DNA of 36,000 bases from contig CM030943.1 in the NCBI GenBank assembly GCA_018136815.1, positions 2,059,620 through 2,095,619 of the forward strand. Direction: 5' to 3'. The notes beneath the pieces were generated by a model that had not been told where the DNA came from, ran no database searches, and worked only from the letters and a program-made list of their open reading frames with translations. The translations under genes and the position numbers were made by a program. Position 1 is the stretch's first letter, and each line of letters opens with the position of its first letter. This document shows, piece by piece, positions 32,642-36,000 of the stretch. Origin of the DNA: Isochrysis galbana (taxonomy: Eukaryota > Haptophyta > Isochrysidales > Isochrysidaceae).

Positions 32642-33085
32642 GCTAGCCGCCGGTGCCGCTCGCGACGGAGTGGCTCAGAGCCCTCCGGTAGCGCTCGACT
32701 CGACAGTATCCTTTGGGGGTTCCCGCATTGCAAGGGCAGACCTGGAGCAACTTGCAGTGGTCCACACGTACTGTGATCACCCCGGCGCTCTCTTGTACTT
32801 TGAAAATGTGCAGGTGTGTTCTGACGGCGTGTCTCGACGAAAATCCGCGGGCCGCAGGATGTGTACTGCAAGTCGGAGAGATTTTATCATGCAGTGATTA
32901 TGAGGCTTGGTTGAGGGCATGCATATCGCACTAGGGGGCACCTAGGGGTCAATTGTGGGGCCTGCAAAGAATGGTGTGCTTTGCATAACCCCCCGGGACC
33001 ACTTTTCATGATTTACTTTTGTGTACAAGTCTCATTGTTATAATGATGTAAATGCATATGGAGTGGATGGAGGCCGGATAGGGAG

Positions 33086-34002
33086 CCTAGCTGGGAAACA
33101 CGTGTTTACCGTGTTTCTACGAAAGTCAAACACAGCCGTGTTTTGCCGTGTTTCAAACCCCCTTCTGTTTGGCCGCCGTGTTTGTAGCAGCTGGCCAGTG
33201 GCTAGCGGCGTGCGCGCGCAGCACTGCGCACTGCCGCGCCTCTCCACACAACAACCAATGCACCGCCGCAGCGTGTGGTTGGGGTCTTCCTCGCTCCTCG
33301 CCGAGGCCGAGGATGATGACGGACGCCCAAACTAAACTGCGTCGGTGCGCCTTGCGACAATGGATCGCTTGCTTGCGCACTCACTCATTGAAGGACAGGC
33401 AGGCTTACTCAGTCCGGTGGCGGTGGCGAGGGCGGGGAGCACGCCAAAGGTGGTCATGCTTCCCGGCCTGCCACTGCCACGCGCGGCGGGCAGGGCCTCT
33501 CGGTCACATCATGCCTCGTCGTCGTCTTGTAGGACGGCCGCCCGCTGGCCGCTGGCCTCGCGCTCCGTTGAGGAGCATGGCCCACTGCAGGGGCGCAGCG
33601 GCCGTGGGTGCGCCCTCTCTGGCCGCGGGGTGTCGGCGTGTGGCGTGTCGGCAGGGTCTGTCTCGTCTGCCTCGTCGTTGCACGCGCGCGCGCCAGGCAC
33701 GGTGCACGGTCGAGGTTGGGGCTGAACATGGGGGGGAGGGAGGAGAGAGGGGGGGGGGGGTCGCGCAGGGTCACAAGGGAGCGTAGCGCAGGGCCGCGCG
33801 CGGGGGGAGCGGAGCAGCGGAGCCGAGCGCGGGGCATATATATGTACAATCTACGAAGTGCTATACTTAGAAAGAGTTATAGTTATAGAGGCAGAGGCCC
33901 CCCGCTGTGTTTAGGACTGTGTTTGGCTGTGTTTCTACGAAACCCAAACACAGACTGTGTTTCATGTGTTTGGAGAAGCCCCGGCTGTGTTTCCCAGCTA
34001 GG
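33086..34002. mobile_element. Non-autonomous TIR transposon, 917 bp, hAT-like, with 8-bp duplication
   Basis: Perfect 16-bp terminal inverted repeats CCTAGCTGGGAAACAC (33086-33101) and its complement (33987-34002), flanked by ATAGGGAG at 33078-33085 and 34003-34010. Both subterminal regions (about 100 bp each) are packed with the hexamer AAACAC/GTGTTT, seven copies at each end in both orientations, as transposase-binding subterminal repeats are. No transposase frame lies inside. The 8-bp duplication and repeated subterminal hexamers are typical of hAT elements; superfamily assignment is inference. Confidence 0.85.
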
Positions 34003-34010
34003 ATAGGGAG

Positions 34011-34619
34011 CGAAGGAAGTCATGGACAATTGTCTCAGGGGGTTACCTGATCTGCAGCAAGCCGAAATTTCAGCGAATGCTGCCCTGGAGAGCGTCCACA
34101 CTCGCGTGTGCGTGGTGTAGTCTGCTCCAATGCGTAGGACGCTACGGCGCTACACTGTACACCGTTTGTCGTCCTACTGAATGCTAAGGTTCCATGTCAT
34201 CTGCAACATGACTGAAGACTGAAGCCACATGACCCTCACGATCTGACTCAACTAACTTGCTCAACATCTTGACGAGGGGCAAGCGGGAGGCACCTCTCGC
34301 AACTAGCAGACAATCGGCCCCCATGACACGCCGCAGTGCACAACACTGAAGCAACAAGACAAGGACACGCGCGGTTCTTGCACTTTGCCGTCACACCACA
34401 TGCACATCTACCAGGCTCTCCCTTCCCCTCCCGCTTGCCAGCAAAACTCTTTGCATCCCACCCTGCTCGCGAGAGCTCTGGGCTCTCCCTGGACACCACC
34501 AGGCCATTCTTCCGGCGATCGCGGGCGATCGGACGTCGCGGAAGCTCCGCGTTTCTGATAGTGATGCGCCCCACATAATTCACCATTCCGATTCCCTCCC
34601 GTGAGCGCCCGCCTCAATC
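34011..34619. other. Between transposons, possible small exon only
   Basis: A frame at 34010-34120 reads AKEVMDNCLRGLPDLQQAEI, then SANAALESVHTRVCVV and a stop. It has natural-looking composition and could be a last exon of the 30651 gene, but the phase with 32909 does not match, so I do not join them. Nothing else recognised. Confidence 0.35.
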
Positions 34620-34806
34620 TGGGTAGAGCGTGAGTGCGCGTGACGGAGGGGGAGAGAGGGGGGGCGAATCGCACCATTTCTTGGCGAAGATTTTCGTCGC
34701 GTCAGGTAGCCCCCCCGGGAGGTTTTTTTTTGGGCATCGCGCCAGGGTCAAAAAATGCAGCCCAGCCCTTACTAATAGTTGAAAAGCCCCTGTTTGACCG
34801 CCCTAG
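34620..34806 (-). mobile_element. End of a second transposon related to 30711-32611, inverted
   Basis: Read on the minus strand from 34806: TAGGGCGGTCAAACAGGGGC, then CTTTTCAACTATTAGT, a GCATTTTTTGACCCTG block, a GACGAAAATC/GGTGCGA block, a C run and CACGCTCT. The same series follows the left end of the 30711 element (GACATTTTTGACCGTG, CCGAAAAGACGGTGCGA, C run, CACACGCTCT). Only this end is recognisable; no partner terminal repeat lies to the left, so the copy is truncated or rearranged. Confidence 0.7.
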
Positions 34807-35713
34807 AACTTGGCCGCCACCGCACCAACTTTGGCGCTTCCGTGCCATGTTGCCTCTCGCCATCCAATCCCTCCCTTCCTTCCCACCCGCGCCTCAGCTC
34901 TGCTCTTTGCCGCCGCTAGCCGCGCACGGCCGCTGCCTGCGATCGCTGTGGTGGGCGCGCCTCGCCCGACATCACAGCGGCACGCTCACGGCCAGTGCTT
35001 CGGCGGCGGCTGCACTGGCGCGCTCCCCGCACAGATGCTCGGTGCTCGGCGGGGATGCTGCGCGGCCTGGCCATCGAAGGCGGGGCGGGCGCACCGTGCC
35101 GTAGAGTGAGCGCGCGGCGATGGCGGCGGTGTGGTGCGAGTGTCTGTGGCGGCGACGCGAAGAGGTGTGGTCGGGCCAGTGAATGGGGGGAGGGCCGAAG
35201 TGCTCCGGAAGCGCCGTCGTGCGTGGGAGGTGCGGGCGGCGCTGTTCAGAGTGTAGAAAGTGTAGAAAGAGACGTATCCCGGAGCGGCGGGGGGGGGGGC
35301 GGTCCGGAGGGGGAGGGGCGCCCGCCCCTCCCATTTCCCCTTTGCTTCCGGTTTGGGGGGGAAGGGGCGGGCGGGCGGGGCCTTCCATTGGGACCCCCCG
35401 CGCCCCTCCCCCCTCGCCGCCGCGCCGTCTCGGTCCTCGCCGCGTCTGCGCCGTGCCCCCGCCCTCCCCGCCTCTTCCCCCCGCGCCGGGGGAGAAGAGG
35501 CGGGGTGGACGGCAGCGCGGGGGCGGAAGGGCGCGGGGGTCGGCGCGCTTGGGACCCGCGCCGCCGTCCACCCCGCCTCTTCTCCCCCGGCGCGGGGGGG
35601 GGGGGGCTCTGGCGCGTCCCCCGCCCCCCCCCCCCCCCCGCGCAGGGGGGAGAGAGAAAGAAAAGGAGGGCGGCGGAGCGGCGGAGCAGAGCCGTGGACC
35701 CTCAAGGGCAGCG
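34807..35713. other. Very GC-rich upstream region of the edge gene
   Basis: Long frames on both strands here reflect GC content and are rejected. The region contains G and C homopolymer runs and a 33-bp inverted repeat (35481-35595). Nothing else supported. Confidence 0.45.
35481..35595. repeat. 33-bp perfect inverted repeat
   Basis: Arms 35481-35513 and 35563-35595 are exact complements (outer end CCGCGCCGGGGGAGAAGAGG, inner end GGGTGGACGGC) with a 49-nt spacer. A third, imperfect CCGCCTCTTC copy at 35469 could pair with the left arm instead, so alternative folds exist. It lies about 120 bp upstream of the ATG at 35714. Confidence 0.8.
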
Positions 35714-36000
35714 ATGGACACCGTTGCATCGGTGGTGGTCGTGAGGATGCCCGACGGTTCCGCCGTCGCGCTCCGCCTCGCTGCGGGTGAGTGTGATTCT
35801 ACCGCTCCCGCCGTTTGCCGAACTCTGGCGTTGGGTGGCGCTGAGCTGGCATTGCGACGGTCTGCGGATAGGCGAGCCGCCGCTCTTTACATCAAGGCCG
35901 GCGTGCCGGTACTGCGAGTCGGGGTGCGGTTGCGTGGCGGCGGTTGCGCGACGTCCAAGGCTGTGCCAGGTGCTCACGCGGGTACGCCGGCGGTGGCAGG
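35714..36000 (+). CDS. Partial gene starting with a ubiquitin-like module
   Basis: ATG 35714 opens a frame of 95 codons running off the window. Residues 1-25 look like a ubiquitin-type first hairpin (VVVVRMPDGSAVALRLAAG). Residues 67-76 read LRVGVRLRGG, placing RLRGG at positions 72-76, exactly as in ubiquitin, followed by G77 and a tail (CATSKAVPGAHAG). The middle is divergent and lacks recognisable ubiquitin residues such as the K48 surroundings. It could be a ubiquitin-like fusion precursor processed after GG, or the N-terminus of a larger protein or mobile-element protein. A GTGAGT at codon 25 might instead be a splice donor, which would break the module. Confidence 0.5.
   Translation, partial: MDTVASVVVVRMPDGSAVALRLAAGECDSTAPAVCRTLALGGAELALRRSADRRAAALYIKAGVPVLRVGVRLRGGGCATSKAVPGAHAGTPAVA

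Larger units (their letters stand above)
30651..32914 (+). pseudogene. Candidate gene split by a transposon insertion
   Basis: ATG 30651, after a CT-rich leader, encodes 20 residues (MSLSPPSSPSPKPACPPAPL). The transposon at 30711 then begins with TAG in that frame. Beyond it, the same frame (insert plus one 7-bp duplication is 1908 bp, a multiple of three) stays open: LTGFSPSALAAGAARDGVAQ, FGGSRIARADLEQL, HTYCDHPGALLYFENVQ. It ends at a CAG|GTGTGT donor at 32813. A 44-nt intron may lead to DVYCKSERFYHAVIMRLG at 32858-32914. The family is not recognised. It could be disrupted, or the element could be spliced out: GTAGGG at 30710 and CTTCAG at 32632 would keep the frame. Confidence 0.45.

Overview
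The window is eukaryotic nuclear DNA: GC-rich, with spliced genes, TATA boxes, transposons and long simple-sequence tracts. Several features point to a unicellular alga with a secondary plastid, a haptophyte being my best guess. The LON-domain protein starts with a signal peptide followed by an S/R/P-rich transit-like stretch. Introns are small (44-404 nt), usually GTG/GTR...CAG, and two of the twelve in the BiP gene have GC donors. Canonical TATA boxes argue against a dinoflagellate. The species call is inference.

Six genes can be modelled well, and in each spliced model reading frame and splice phase agree at every junction. They are a bacterial-type RNase HII (1507-2478 +); a putative membrane-anchored protein of unknown function in two exons (6142-4699 -); a leucine-rich-repeat/coiled-coil protein in three exons (9476-11800 +); a Nup88-like nucleoporin in two exons with an inserted SAM-like domain (13238-16157 +); a LON substrate-binding-domain protein, probably plastid-targeted, in five exons (19839-17964 -); and an ER-resident Hsp70 (BiP) in thirteen exons ending in HGEL (25736-29843 +). 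An unidentified two-exon coiled-coil protein lies at 21458-23129 +. At the right edge (35714 onward) an open frame begins with a 76-residue ubiquitin-like module ending RLRGG. The genes do not form an operon or an obvious pathway; this is ordinary gene-plus-repeat layout.

The spaces between genes hold repeats. There are three decayed copies of an ORF1/Gag-like element (0.4, 6.5 and 23.6 kb), a candidate retroelement 5' end at 7.5-8.2 kb, two minisatellites at 8.2-8.6 kb, a 30-bp palindromic array upstream of the RNase HII TATA box, and GA/CT tracts up to about 700 bp beside gene starts. The most interesting region is 30.6-34.9 kb. Two complete terminal-inverted-repeat transposons with target-site duplications (30711-32611 and 33086-34002) lie there, and the end of a third related to the first lies at 34.6-34.8 kb. 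The first transposon sits inside an apparent coding exon, and removing it restores an open frame.
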